From NCBI GenBank assembly GCA_016125495.1, contig WGLQ01000009.1, positions 62,001-126,000 on the forward strand: a stretch of 64,000 nt of DNA, in the 5' to 3' direction. Below are positions 8,584-17,188 of the stretch, piece after piece. The notes beneath the pieces are model-generated. The model did no database searches. It was not told where the DNA came from and was given only the letters and a program-made list of their open reading frames with translations. Source of the DNA: Hyphomicrobiales bacterium (GTDB lineage: Bacteria; Pseudomonadota; Alphaproteobacteria; Rhizobiales; RI-29). Made by a program: the position numbers and the translations under genes. Position 1 is the first letter of the stretch. Each line of letters opens with the position of its first letter.

Positions 8584-9504
8584 TCAGGCCGCCTTGCTCA
8601 TCAGCGAGCGTTCGTGGGCGAGGAGCGGCTTCAACAACTCCTCGAGGCGCGCAACGAGGGCACGGGCCGGCGGACGCAATGGGCAGAGAACCTCGCCGAC
8701 CGGAACGCCGGCGATCGCCTGCGCCGCCTTGAGCGGCCCCGGGTTGCACTCCGAAAAGACCGCCGCGAGGAACTCGTGCATCTTTGCGTGACGGGCAAGG
8801 GCCGCCTTGAGGTTGCCCGCCTTGGCGAGATCGAAAATTTCCACCCACGTCCGCGGCAGCACGACCGCGCTCGCCAGAACGCCCCCCACCGCACCCATCG
8901 CGATCCCGGTCGGAAACAGCATTTCCTCCCCACTCCCCACACTGATCCGGTCACCGACGAGGGAGAGGACGCGGGCCATGTGCGCCATGTCGGGGTTCGA
9001 CGATTTCATCCCGACGATGCTGCCATCCTCGACGATGCCGGCGATCGTCTCGGCCTTGAGCGTGACACCCGTACGATAGGGGATCTCGTACAGCATCACG
9101 GGTCCGCCGATGGCATCGGCAAAGGCCTTGAAATAATCGCGGATGCCCTCCTGCGTTGGCGTGATGTAGTAGGGCGCGATGACCATCAGGCCCGAGGCAC
9201 CAGCCGCGAGGAATTCGCGGCCCGCCTCGATCGAATCGCGCAACCCCGGCGCGAGCACGCCCGCCACGACCGGCACCCGGCGGTTCGCGGCCTCCACCGT
9301 GGCGCGCACCATGGCGACGCGGTCGGACTGAGAGAGGGCGGAATATTCACCCGTCCCGCCAACGGGAACGAGGCCACTCGCACCGCCCGCGATGATGTAG
9401 TCCACCTGGCGGCGTGTGGCGACCGCGTCCACCCGGCCATCACGATCGAGCGGCGTCGTCAGCGCCGGCAGAAGCCCTCTGAGCATGCTGGAGGTGAGAG
9501 CCAT
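8584..9504 (-). CDS. DapA-like lyase/dehydratase (dihydrodipicolinate synthase family)
   Basis: A 306-residue TIM-barrel class I lyase. Schiff-base Lys167 lies in GMKSSN and Tyr139 in LYEIPYRTG, the two key residues of the family. The GGTGE at 49-53 replaces the common G-T-T-G-E pyruvate-carboxylate loop. The family includes dihydrodipicolinate synthase, N-acetylneuraminate lyase, KDG/KDGal aldolases and dehydratases. Position between a TRAP permease (15 bases upstream) and a hydroxyacid dehydrogenase argues for a catabolic aldolase or dehydratase rather than lysine synthesis. Confidence 0.88.
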   Translation of the reverse strand: MALTSSMLRGLLPALTTPLDRDGRVDAVATRRQVDYIIAGGASGLVPVGGTGEYSALSQSDRVAMVRATVEAANRRVPVVAGVLAPGLRDSIEAGREFLAAGASGLMVIAPYYITPTQEGIRDYFKAFADAIGGPVMLYEIPYRTGVTLKAETIAGIVEDGSIVGMKSSNPDMAHMARVLSLVGDRISVGSGEEMLFPTGIAMGAVGGVLASAVVLPRTWVEIFDLAKAGNLKAALARHAKMHEFLAAVFSECNPGPLKAAQAIAGVPVGEVLCPLRPPARALVARLEELLKPLLAHERSLMSKAA

Positions 9505-9519
9505 GTTTAACTCCTTTGG

Positions 9520-10824
9520 CTATAGGAAACCGAAATAGCGCGGCAGAGCGAGTACCGTCTCCGGCACGTATGTGACGAGCATCAGCATGGCGATGGCGGA
9601 GGCGAGAAAAGGCAGTGTGGCGCGCACCAGCGCCCCGAGCGGCACCCCCCCGACGATCGAACCGAGATAGAGCCCGAGCCCGTAGGGCGGCGTTATGAGG
9701 CCGATCATCACGTTGACCGTCATGATGACCCCGAAGTGGACCGGATCGATGCCGAGCGTCACCGCGATCGGCGTGAAGAGCGGAGCAAAAAGGAGGAGTT
9801 GAACGGAATCGCTGACGAAGAGCCCGTTGATGAGCAGGAAGATATTCACCGCGAGCAGGAACATCCACGGCGCCAGTTGATAGTGATCCACGAGCCCCTG
9901 GATGGCCGTCGGCACGCGCTCGGCCGCGAACACCCAGCCGAGCACCGTCGCGAACCCGACGATGAGGTAGATGGAGGCGCTGGTGCGCGCGACCTTGCCG
10001 AGGAGTTCCCAGAGGCGTGCGAACGTCAGGGTGCGGTAGGCGAGGAAGCCGACCATGAGGGCATAGGCGACCGCGACTGCGGCGGCCTCGGTCGGCGTGA
10101 ATGCACCCGACAGGATACCGCCGAGGATGATCACCGGCATCATGATGGCAAGCGTGGCGTCGATGACGATCCGCAAGGCCATGGCAAAGGTCAGCCCTTC
10201 GATCGGATTCTTCGGGAATCCGTAGACCCGCGTCATGATGAAGACAACCACCATCTGCGCAATGCCGATCAGCAAGCCCGGAATGACGCCGCCGAGGTAG
10301 AGAGCGGCGACCGACGTATTCGTCAGGCTGGCGAAGATGATGAGCGGAATGCTCGGTGGAATGATCGGACCCTGGATCGCCGAGGTCACGGTGAGCGCGG
10401 TCGAAAAATCGGCCCGGTAGCCGGCCTGCTTCATCAGCCTGATCTCGATCGGACCGAGCGCGGAGATGTCGGCGAGGGCCGAGCCGGAGACGCCGCCGAA
10501 CATCATGCTGCCGACGACGTTCACATAGCCGTGCCCGCCGCGCAGCCAGCCGACCAGCAGCCGCGAGAAGCGCACCAGCCTGTCGGTCATCCCGATCGCC
10601 CCCATCACCTCGCCGGAAAAGACGAAGAGAGGGATGGAAAGCCAGATGAAGACGTCCATTCCGGTGAAGAACTTGTGCGCGAAGATCGGGAGCTGGTCGA
10701 TCATCCCGGGCGCGATCAGGAAGTAGGCGAGACCGGCGGCTCCGATAGCGAAGATGACGGGGCTGCCGATGAAGAGCAGCATCACGAGGAGCCCGATCAC
10801 GACCAGGAGCGGCGGTAGTTCCAC
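9520..10824 (-). CDS. dctM: TRAP transporter large permease (DctM family)
   Basis: The 434-residue large membrane subunit of a tripartite carboxylate importer, driven by a sodium or proton gradient. About 12-13 hydrophobic segments are visible. Family blocks include FTGMDVFIWLSIPLFVFSGE near residue 50, GGVSGSALADISALGPIEIR, and GPIIPPSIPLIIFA in the first half, with LITPPYGLGLYL in the second. It lies 24 bases after the small permease and 15 bases before the DapA-like gene, so it belongs to a P-Q-M-lyase-dehydrogenase operon. Confidence 0.94.
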   Translation of the reverse strand: MELPPLLVVIGLLVMLLFIGSPVIFAIGAAGLAYFLIAPGMIDQLPIFAHKFFTGMDVFIWLSIPLFVFSGEVMGAIGMTDRLVRFSRLLVGWLRGGHGYVNVVGSMMFGGVSGSALADISALGPIEIRLMKQAGYRADFSTALTVTSAIQGPIIPPSIPLIIFASLTNTSVAALYLGGVIPGLLIGIAQMVVVFIMTRVYGFPKNPIEGLTFAMALRIVIDATLAIMMPVIILGGILSGAFTPTEAAAVAVAYALMVGFLAYRTLTFARLWELLGKVARTSASIYLIVGFATVLGWVFAAERVPTAIQGLVDHYQLAPWMFLLAVNIFLLINGLFVSDSVQLLLFAPLFTPIAVTLGIDPVHFGVIMTVNVMIGLITPPYGLGLYLGSIVGGVPLGALVRATLPFLASAIAMLMLVTYVPETVLALPRYFGFL

Positions 10825-10848
10825 GGCGATTGCCTCCCCTGACGCTCT

Positions 10849-11370
10849 CTAGCCGAGCGGCTCGGTGTCGCGGGCACGCCGCGACGACTTGAAATCCTCG
10901 GCGGTCAGATCGCGAACGGCGAGCAGCGCCATGTTGAGAAGCATGAGAGCGGCGCCGACCGGAATTGCGAGGTAGGGCCAGAACCAGGAGATTTCGAGCG
11001 TCGCCGTCCGGCGGAACGCGCTGAACATCGCCTGATCGAGTCCCACCCAGAACAGCACGGCCAGCATGGCGGCGAGCAGCAGCCGAAAGAGCGCATTGCG
11101 GTAGCGCAGCGCGCGCTCCGGCCAGTACTTGTCGAAGAAATCGACCGCGATGAGCTGCTCGTCGCGGACCAGGAGGCTTCCGGCGAGCATCGTCACCCAG
11201 ATCATGATGTATCGCGAGGCTTCTTCCGGCCACGGCAGCCCAGTGTTGAAGACGTAGCGCAGCACGACCTGGACGAAAAGGATCATCGCAACGACGAGCA
11301 CGCCCAGTCTTGCCAGGATCTCGCTCGCGCTGGCGAGCAGCCCGGCCAGCCGGTGCGTCATTGCGAGCAT
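10849..11370 (-). CDS. dctQ: TRAP transporter small permease (DctQ family)
   Basis: A 173-residue protein with four predicted membrane helices, the small subunit that pairs with DctM. The family region VQVVLRYVFNTGLPWPEEASRY marks the loop between the second helix and the next; W and E in this motif are typical. An alternative ATG lies three codons downstream. It stands between the binding-protein gene (118 bases upstream) and the large permease. Confidence 0.9.
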   Translation of the reverse strand: MLAMTHRLAGLLASASEILARLGVLVVAMILFVQVVLRYVFNTGLPWPEEASRYIMIWVTMLAGSLLVRDEQLIAVDFFDKYWPERALRYRNALFRLLLAAMLAVLFWVGLDQAMFSAFRRTATLEISWFWPYLAIPVGAALMLLNMALLAVRDLTAEDFKSSRRARDTEPLG

Positions 11371-11488
11371 TCATTCCCCCAACCGGTCGGATCAGCGGGC
11401 GGCCCCGATCGGCAGCCGCCCGGCAAATCCATGGCTCGAACGCGGTGCTCGCACGGTCGTGCGAGCCGGCCAGCAGTAGGCGCGCCCG

Positions 11489-12535
11489 CTACTGACCTTT
11501 TGCTTCCTCGATCGCGGCGACCAGACCATCGATCCAGCGCTGGTCGACCTTCTCGCGCATGATCGCCATGATCGGCTCACGCGTCGCCTCGACGAACTTC
11601 TGGAACTCCTCGGGCGTCGGCGAGTAGATCGTCACGCCGGCCGCGGCGATGGTCTTGAGGTCCTGCGATTCCTTGGCCGTGATGATGCCGAGCATGGCGA
11701 ACGAGGCCTCGCTCGCGGCATACCGGAATGCCTTCTGGTCGGCCGGGCTGAGACCCTGGAAAAACTTCTCGTTGACGACGATCAGCGGCATGTTCAGCAG
11801 ATGGCGGTCGAGCGTGTAGTACTTCTGGACCTGCTGCAGGTTCGCGAGAAGGAGGGTATAAGGCGCATTCTCCTGACCATCGACGACGCCGGTCTGCAGC
11901 GCGCCATAAAGCTCCGCCCAGGCGATCGGGGTCGCCGAGGCGCCGAGCGCCTTCACCATCTCGACGTGGATCGGAATGTTCTGGACGCGGATCTTGAGGC
12001 CCTTCATGTCCTCCGGCGTTCGGATCACACGGACATTGTTCGTAAAGCTGCGGAATGCGGACGGCAGATAGGAGAGAATGCGAATGCCGCTCTGAGCCGC
12101 GACCGCATCGGAAAGCTCCGAGCCGAAGCGCCCGTTCATCACCCGGCGTCCGACCTCGGTCGTCGGGAACATATAGGGCATCTCGAGCACCTGGATGCTC
12201 GGGAAATAGCTGCTGAGGTGACCGGCGCTGAGCCCCGCCGCCATCTGGATGGTGCCCCGGGAGGTCTGCTCGGCGAGGCTTTCGAGGTCGCCGAGCTGCT
12301 TGTTCGGAAAGACCTGCAGCGTATATCGCCCATTCGTCTCGTTCTCGAGCACGCGGCCGAAGACCTCGGTGAAGGCCCAGTAGGGGTTCTTCAGCAGATC
12401 ACCCTCGGCCTCCGTGTGGCCGAGCTTGACGACTGTTTGGGCGATCGCCCCCGGAGCCGCAACCATGATCGACGCACCGAGCAGCGCGACCCCGGCGAGC
12501 CGTTGCAACAAAGAGGAGTGCAGCATCAATCTCAT
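11489..12535 (-). CDS. dctP: TRAP transporter substrate-binding protein (DctP family)
   Basis: Periplasmic receptor of the TRAP importer, about 348 residues. A Sec signal peptide (hydrophobic residues about 10-30 ending in AIAQ) is followed by a DctP fold: KLGHTEAEGDLLKNPYWAF, then KIRVQNIPIHVEMVKALGA with the arginine that usually clamps the ligand carboxylate, and GVVDGQENAPYTLL. The frame stays open for 62 codons upstream, but that part is not signal-like. I start at the first ATG of the leader; a second ATG three codons on is better spaced from GGAAGG and may be the real start. It is divergent from an FMN hydroxyacid oxidase. Confidence 0.92.
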   Translation of the reverse strand: MRLMLHSSLLQRLAGVALLGASIMVAAPGAIAQTVVKLGHTEAEGDLLKNPYWAFTEVFGRVLENETNGRYTLQVFPNKQLGDLESLAEQTSRGTIQMAAGLSAGHLSSYFPSIQVLEMPYMFPTTEVGRRVMNGRFGSELSDAVAAQSGIRILSYLPSAFRSFTNNVRVIRTPEDMKGLKIRVQNIPIHVEMVKALGASATPIAWAELYGALQTGVVDGQENAPYTLLLANLQQVQKYYTLDRHLLNMPLIVVNEKFFQGLSPADQKAFRYAASEASFAMLGIITAKESQDLKTIAAAGVTIYSPTPEEFQKFVEATREPIMAIMREKVDQRWIDGLVAAIEEAKGQ

Positions 12536-12838
12536 CCCTTCCACTTGATACTTACATTCGACGGATACGTGGTCCGGGCATTGCCGTGCCGCAGCCTGGC
12601 GACGAGCCCGGGTTGTTCGGAAATGTGTGCTGCGCCAGCGCACCCGGCAGGGCGCCAGCCATTGCGGAATGCAGCTCCCTCTGCTCCCGCTGAGCCATGA
12701 TGCTACCGGCGCACCGGGCATCGATAGCCGAGCAATGCTGTGCCCGTAGGCATGACGATCGTTCCTGTATACAGTGCTGGACCCGGGCGCCGGATGTCAA
12801 GGAGTTGTCGCCCGCGAACGGAGAATTTCAGTCTGCCA
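12536..12838. other. Divergent promoter region, 303 bases
   Basis: This separates dctP (leftward) from the FMN hydroxyacid oxidase (rightward). It holds the 10-bp palindrome CTGTATACAG at 12765-12774, described separately. Short open frames cross it in both directions, but none has coding character. No terminator or RNA motif is evident. Confidence 0.6.
12765..12774. promoter_or_regulatory. Candidate operator CTGTATACAG
   Basis: A perfect 10-bp palindrome in the divergent region between the TRAP operon and the FMN oxidase gene. TGTATACA is a core often bound by FCD-type GntR regulators (known for the family). The window encodes one such regulator at 24679-25407, but there is no evidence that it binds here. 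The only nearby regulator is a LysR protein, whose T-N11-A sites look different. Confidence 0.4.
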
Positions 12839-14008
12839 ATGGCCGCTCCCCTCAATTTCGACCAAGCCCGCGAACGCGCGCGCAGATGGCTGCCGCGCCT
12901 CGTCTTCGAATACATCGATCGGGGAACGGAGGACGAGATCAGCCTCGTCGACACCGCGGCATCCTGGGATGACGTCGCGCTGCGCCCGTCGGTGTTGGTC
13001 GACGTCTCGAAGCGCTCGGCGGCAGCCGAGATCCTCGGCTGCCGGGTTTCGTTTCCCCTGGTGATAGCGCCGACTGCCCTCGCCGGGCTGGTCTGGTACG
13101 ATGGCGAGGTTGCATTGGCCCGCGCGGCGCACGCGGCAGGCGTTCCATTTTGCGTTGCAACACAGTCTGTCACCTCCATCGAGGAGATCGCCGACAGCAA
13201 AGCCCGACTCTGGCTCCAGCTCTACGTCTGGCGGGAACGCTCACGCACGTTCGCCTTTCTCGAGCGCGCCGCGGCGGCCGGCGCCGAAGTGCTCGTGCTC
13301 ACCGTCGACACCCCCATCAGCCCGAAGCGCGAATACAACATCCGCAATGGCTTCAACGTTCCCTACGCGCCGACCGCCAGATCGATCGCCGATGCATTGA
13401 TGCACCCGCGCTGGCTCGTCTCGGTCCTGCTGCGGCACATCCTGGCGAAGGGATTTCCGACCTACGGCCATTATCCCTCCGAGTTCAGGTCGAAGGCGGG
13501 CCGCGAGCGACTCGGCACGGAGATGGCGCTCGACGATCGAGTGAACTGGTCGGATGTCGCGGAACTCCGCCGGCGCTGGCAAGGTCCACTCGTTCTCAAA
13601 GGGATATTGTCGCTCGAGGACGCGCGGCTCGCCGTCCGCGCCGGCTGCGACGGCATCGTCGTCTCCAATCACGGAGCGCGAAATCTCGATGCGGCACCGA
13701 CGCCCGTCGAGGTTCTGCCCGAGATCGCCGACGCGGTCGGCGATCAGCTCACCGTACTCGCCGACAGCGGCATCCGCCGGGGGAGCCATATCGCGCGCGC
13801 GCTCGCCCTCGGAGCCAAGGGCGTGCTGGCCGGCCGGGCGCCGCTCTACGGGCTCGCCTGCGGGGGAGAGGCGGGGGCACGCAACATCCTCGCGGTCCTG
13901 CGTGACGAACTCGAGCGCACGATGGCGGGTGTCGGCGTCACCGATGTCGCTGGCCTCGCCGGTCGGGCGATGCGCTCGCGCCAGTCCCGGTCACCCCTGG
14001 AGAAATGA
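12839..14008 (+). CDS. FMN-dependent alpha-hydroxy-acid oxidase/dehydrogenase (LldD family)
   Basis: A 389-residue FMN enzyme oxidising an L-2-hydroxy acid such as lactate, glycolate or mandelate. It has the FMN_dh barrel: PLVIAPTALAGL, ATQSVTSIEEIA, LQLYVWRER, LTVDTPISPKRE, LKGILSLEDARLAV, and the active-site block SNHGARNLD with catalytic His278. The usual Q after R in that block is N here. Arginines in the flavin-phosphate region (DSGIRRGSHIARALALGA) are kept. The frame is open 33 codons further upstream, but homology starts at MAAPLNFDQAR, so I use that ATG; its ribosome-binding site is weak. It is divergent from the TRAP operon, pairing with the D-specific dehydrogenase there. Confidence 0.88.
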   Translation: MAAPLNFDQARERARRWLPRLVFEYIDRGTEDEISLVDTAASWDDVALRPSVLVDVSKRSAAAEILGCRVSFPLVIAPTALAGLVWYDGEVALARAAHAAGVPFCVATQSVTSIEEIADSKARLWLQLYVWRERSRTFAFLERAAAAGAEVLVLTVDTPISPKREYNIRNGFNVPYAPTARSIADALMHPRWLVSVLLRHILAKGFPTYGHYPSEFRSKAGRERLGTEMALDDRVNWSDVAELRRRWQGPLVLKGILSLEDARLAVRAGCDGIVVSNHGARNLDAAPTPVEVLPEIADAVGDQLTVLADSGIRRGSHIARALALGAKGVLAGRAPLYGLACGGEAGARNILAVLRDELERTMAGVGVTDVAGLAGRAMRSRQSRSPLEK

Positions 14009-14026
14009 ACGACGCGAAACGAGCGC

Positions 14027-14923
14027 TCAGCCCTTCGCGTGACGCAGCGCCCGCGCGGCAGCTTCGAGATCATCCTTGAACTCGTTCGCAAATCGCGAGC
14101 TCGGCAGCGCCAGGCTGGTCGTCAGCACCACCTCCATCTCGACGCGCGGGCGAAACGGCAGGACGACGAAATCGCCGAAGTTGCGCCACGGCATGAGACC
14201 GTCGACGAGGGCGACGCCGAGACCCCGGGCAACGAACAGCGCCGCGGCAATCGACATGGTGATCTCGAATTGCGGCTCGTGGCGCAGCCCTGCCTCGCGA
14301 AAGACGCGATCGAGGAGGCGCCCCATCAACGGCTGGGAGCCATAACTGATCATGCTGACACCCTCGAAGTCCTGCGGACCGAGGAACGCCCGCCCGGCGA
14401 GGGCATGCTCGCGATGCATCACCGCGACGATCTCCGTGCGGTCGATGACCGTACAGCGCACCTGCGGCTCGGCGATCGCGGCGAGCGTAAGGCCCATGTC
14501 GACATCACCGATGAGGATCCGTTCGGCGATCTCCTCGGCCGGCAACGTGTGCACGACGATGCGAGCGCCGGGGTTGCGCCGGTGGAATTGCTCGATGGCG
14601 TGCGGCAGGAGGGCAAATGCGGGCGGGGCACTGGAGGCGATACGCAGAAGTCCTACCTGCTTGTCGCGGATCCGGTCGGAAAAACCTTTGAGAACCTCGA
14701 CTTCGCGGAAGATCCGGTCGGCATCGCGAAACAGCAGCTCCGCCTCGGCGGTGGCGACGAGCCGTCCACCGATGCGGTCGAAGAGACGGTAGCCGATGCG
14801 GGCCTCGAAATGGCGCAGCACCTTGCTGATGGCGGGCTGGGAGACGTGCAGGGCCTCGGCCGCGGCTGTCAGCGAGCCGTGCCGCATGATCGCCCGAAAG
14901 ACTTCGAGGTGTCGCAGGTTCAT
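14027..14923 (-). CDS. LysR-family transcriptional regulator
   Basis: A 298-residue regulator. The N-terminal winged helix (MNLRHLEVFRAIMRHGSLTA, then AAEALHVSQPAISKVLRHFE) is textbook LysR. The C-terminal effector domain starts near residue 90 (KQVGLLRIASSAPPAFALLP). The start is the ATG that begins the HTH homology; upstream in-frame sequence is not conserved-looking. It lies 18 bases from the end of the convergent FMN oxidase gene and 91 bases downstream of the DAO-type oxidase gene on the same strand. Its target is not evident; the hydroxyacid locus or the DAO gene are candidates. Confidence 0.9.
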   Translation of the reverse strand: MNLRHLEVFRAIMRHGSLTAAAEALHVSQPAISKVLRHFEARIGYRLFDRIGGRLVATAEAELLFRDADRIFREVEVLKGFSDRIRDKQVGLLRIASSAPPAFALLPHAIEQFHRRNPGARIVVHTLPAEEIAERILIGDVDMGLTLAAIAEPQVRCTVIDRTEIVAVMHREHALAGRAFLGPQDFEGVSMISYGSQPLMGRLLDRVFREAGLRHEPQFEITMSIAAALFVARGLGVALVDGLMPWRNFGDFVVLPFRPRVEMEVVLTTSLALPSSRFANEFKDDLEAAARALRHAKG

Positions 14924-15014
14924 GGGCCGATCATAACCTCGGCTTGGAGGCGACGGAACCGCCGCGAACGCAGAGCCAAGCGCATCCCGCGTGCCACGAT
15001 CCGCCCGCCGCGCC

Positions 15015-16289
15015 TCACTCGTAGAGGTCGCGCATCCGGTACCACGCGCCGACAAGCGGGAGGAACCAGGGCTTGCCGAGATGCCCCGGAACCGCCGGCC
15101 AGGCAAGGTCACGCCAGGGATTCGCAGCGGGATCGCCCGCCATCACCCGGGCCATCGCCTCGCCCATGTATACGGACATCTGCACACCGTGACCGCTATA
15201 GCCCATCGCGAAATGGATGCCCTCGCGCTCGCCCGCCCGGGGCAGCCGGTCGGCCGTCATGTCGAGGAGACCGCCCCAGCAGTAGTCGATGCGGGTATCC
15301 CGCAGCTGCGGGAAGATCGCGCGCATCGCGCGCTCGAGGATGACGCCGCTGCTGGCATCCGAAGTCGGGTTCGAGATCGCAAACCGGGCGCGACCGCCGA
15401 ACACGAGACGGTTGTCGGCCGTAAGACGGAAATAATTCCCGATGTGCTTGGTGGTCACGAACGTCCGGTTGCCGGGAGCGATCTCGCGGGCGAGGGCATC
15501 GGAAAGCGGCGCCGTGGCGACGATGAAGCTGCCGACCTGCACGATGCGACGACGGAAATAATCGAAGGGTCGGGTCGTCTGAGCCCCCGTCGCAAGGAGG
15601 ACGGCCCCGCATGAAATCCGCGCCTTGCCGGCCTCCACGATCATGCGCGCGCCATCGCGGCGCACTTGGCTCACCGGAGTGTTCTCGTAGATCCGCGCAC
15701 CCCGGCGGCTCGCTGCCTCGGCAAGCCCGACCCCGAACCGCCCGACGTGGAGCATGGCGCTGCGCCGATAGAGGAGGCCGCCGTGATAGACCCTCGAGCC
15801 GATCTCGGCCTCGAGGTCGGAACGCATCAGGAAGGCGGTATCGGGGTCGATCTCCCGGGCGAGGAACGCCTGCAACCGCTCGAGTCCGCCGGCATGGCCG
15901 GGCTTGGCGGCCAGCTTCAGCTTGCCCGAGCGGCGGAAATCGCAGTCGATCCCCTCTTCGCCGACGATCGCCGCGACACGCTCGACGCCATCGTCGAAGG
16001 CGCGGTAGAGGGCGCGGGTGCGCTCGAGCCCGAAACGGTCGACGAGCGCCGAGGCATCGTGCGCAAGCCCGTTGTTGCAGTGCCCGCCGTTCCGGCCGGA
16101 GGCGGCCGAGACGACACCTGCCGCCTCGAGCACGACCACATCGGCCCCCGTCTTCGCCAACGCGAGCGCGGCCGAAAGCCCTGTGAACCCGCCGCCGATC
16201 ACGACCACATCGGCCCGCGACGGCGGCTCGCCCTGCGCCCCACCCGCGAACGCCGGCGCCGTCTCGAGCCAGTAGGACGCCAGCTTCAT
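15015..16289 (-). CDS. FAD-dependent amine/amino-acid oxidoreductase (DAO family, PuuB-like)
   Basis: A 424-residue flavoprotein. The N-terminus has the family opening SYWLETAPAF and the dinucleotide fold VVVIGGGFTGLSAALALA, followed by GRNGGHCNNGL, as in gamma-glutamylputrescine oxidase and related amine oxidases. The C-terminus has YCWGGLLDMTADRLPRAG and AMGYSGHGVQMSVYMGEAMA. A GAGGAAGG ribosome-binding site supports the ATG at 16289. It lies 13 bases after the HAD gene and is probably co-transcribed with it. Together with the upstream oxidase and aldehyde dehydrogenase, it suggests oxidative breakdown of an amine or N-substituted amino acid. Confidence 0.87.
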   Translation of the reverse strand: MKLASYWLETAPAFAGGAQGEPPSRADVVVIGGGFTGLSAALALAKTGADVVVLEAAGVVSAASGRNGGHCNNGLAHDASALVDRFGLERTRALYRAFDDGVERVAAIVGEEGIDCDFRRSGKLKLAAKPGHAGGLERLQAFLAREIDPDTAFLMRSDLEAEIGSRVYHGGLLYRRSAMLHVGRFGVGLAEAASRRGARIYENTPVSQVRRDGARMIVEAGKARISCGAVLLATGAQTTRPFDYFRRRIVQVGSFIVATAPLSDALAREIAPGNRTFVTTKHIGNYFRLTADNRLVFGGRARFAISNPTSDASSGVILERAMRAIFPQLRDTRIDYCWGGLLDMTADRLPRAGEREGIHFAMGYSGHGVQMSVYMGEAMARVMAGDPAANPWRDLAWPAVPGHLGKPWFLPLVGAWYRMRDLYE

Positions 16290-16302
16290 CGCTTTGCCTT
16301 CC

Positions 16303-16971
16303 TCAGAGGCCGACGACACCCGGCAAACCACCGAGGTCGGCCATCTCGTGATAGCCGAAGGCCGGCACCGAGGGCTCGTAACCACGGTTCACGTAGACCT
16401 TGTTGCGCACCCCGAGCAGCGCGGCCGCCATGATGTCGTATCGTATGCTCGAGGAGACGTGCAGAATATCCTCCGGCCCGCAACCGAGTTCGTCGAACAT
16501 GTATTCGAACGCCTTGAACCGCGGCTTGTAAGCGCGGGCCTGCTGGGCGGTGAGCACGCGGTGGAACGGCGCGCCGAGCTTTTCCACATTCGAGCCGAGT
16601 TGATTGTCACTGGCGTTCGACAGGATGACGAGCGGATATTCCCGGGCGACGCGGGCGAGCGGAGCGGGCACGTCCGGGTGCGGGCCCCAGGTCGGCACGG
16701 CGTCGTAGAACGCGGTGCCCTCGTCCTCCACGTAGTCGATCCCCCATCGTTCGCAGACGCGCCGCGTGGCGGTTCTGATCACGTCGCCGTATGGCTTCCA
16801 GTCGCCCAGGACCTCGTCGTATCGATAGGACGAAAAATCGGCGATGAAAGCATCCATGCGCTCGGGAGCGACGCGGTCGGCATAAACCTCGCGCGCCATC
16901 GCGCTCATCTGGAACCACGTCAGTGTTCCGTAGCAGTCGAAAGTGATGAACTTGGGCCGCAAGCTGCTCAT
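16303..16971 (-). CDS. Haloacid dehalogenase type II-like HAD hydrolase
   Basis: A 222-residue HAD-superfamily protein. Motif I is FDCYGTL with nucleophile Asp12, motif II is ILSNASDNQ, motif III is AYKPR and motif IV is SSSIRYDIMAA. This set matches L-2-haloacid dehalogenase-like proteins (FDxYGTL, SNGS, YKP, SSNxxD), though SSSIRYD differs slightly from the classic S-S-N-x-x-D, so dehalogenase activity is not assured. Members also act as phosphatases. It lies between a family-5 binding protein and a DAO-type oxidase; its role there is unclear. Confidence 0.83.
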   Translation of the reverse strand: MSSLRPKFITFDCYGTLTWFQMSAMAREVYADRVAPERMDAFIADFSSYRYDEVLGDWKPYGDVIRTATRRVCERWGIDYVEDEGTAFYDAVPTWGPHPDVPAPLARVAREYPLVILSNASDNQLGSNVEKLGAPFHRVLTAQQARAYKPRFKAFEYMFDELGCGPEDILHVSSSIRYDIMAAALLGVRNKVYVNRGYEPSVPAFGYHEMADLGGLPGVVGL

Positions 16972-17122
16972 GGGTCGTTCCCTGTTATGCCTTCAGGTCT
17001 GGTGGCAAGCGCGGCGCGGCGGCACCCTGGCCGCAAACGCCATCAATTGCAATCGTCTTCGGCGGTAGCGCCAAGCGCATCGTGACCCGCCGAAAGCCGG
17101 CGCCGTCGCGGCCGACCTCGCG

Positions 17123-17183
17123 GATCGAGCGGGCAGGGGGCGGCGGCGCGCTGCGCCGCCGGCCACGTTGCCCCGGCTCGATC
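17123..17183 (-). terminator. Extended nested hairpin after the binding-protein gene
   Basis: Two nested perfect stems. The outer arms are GATCGAGC (17123-17130) and GCTCGATC (17176-17183), extended by GGGCA/TGCCC. The inner stem is GGCGGCGC (17142-17149) and GCGCCGCC (17153-17160) with a three-base loop. The structure begins five bases after the stop codon of the leftward binding-protein gene. There is no T tract, so it may act as an mRNA 3' stabiliser or factor-dependent terminator rather than an intrinsic one. Confidence 0.6.
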
Positions 17184-17188
17184 CCGGG

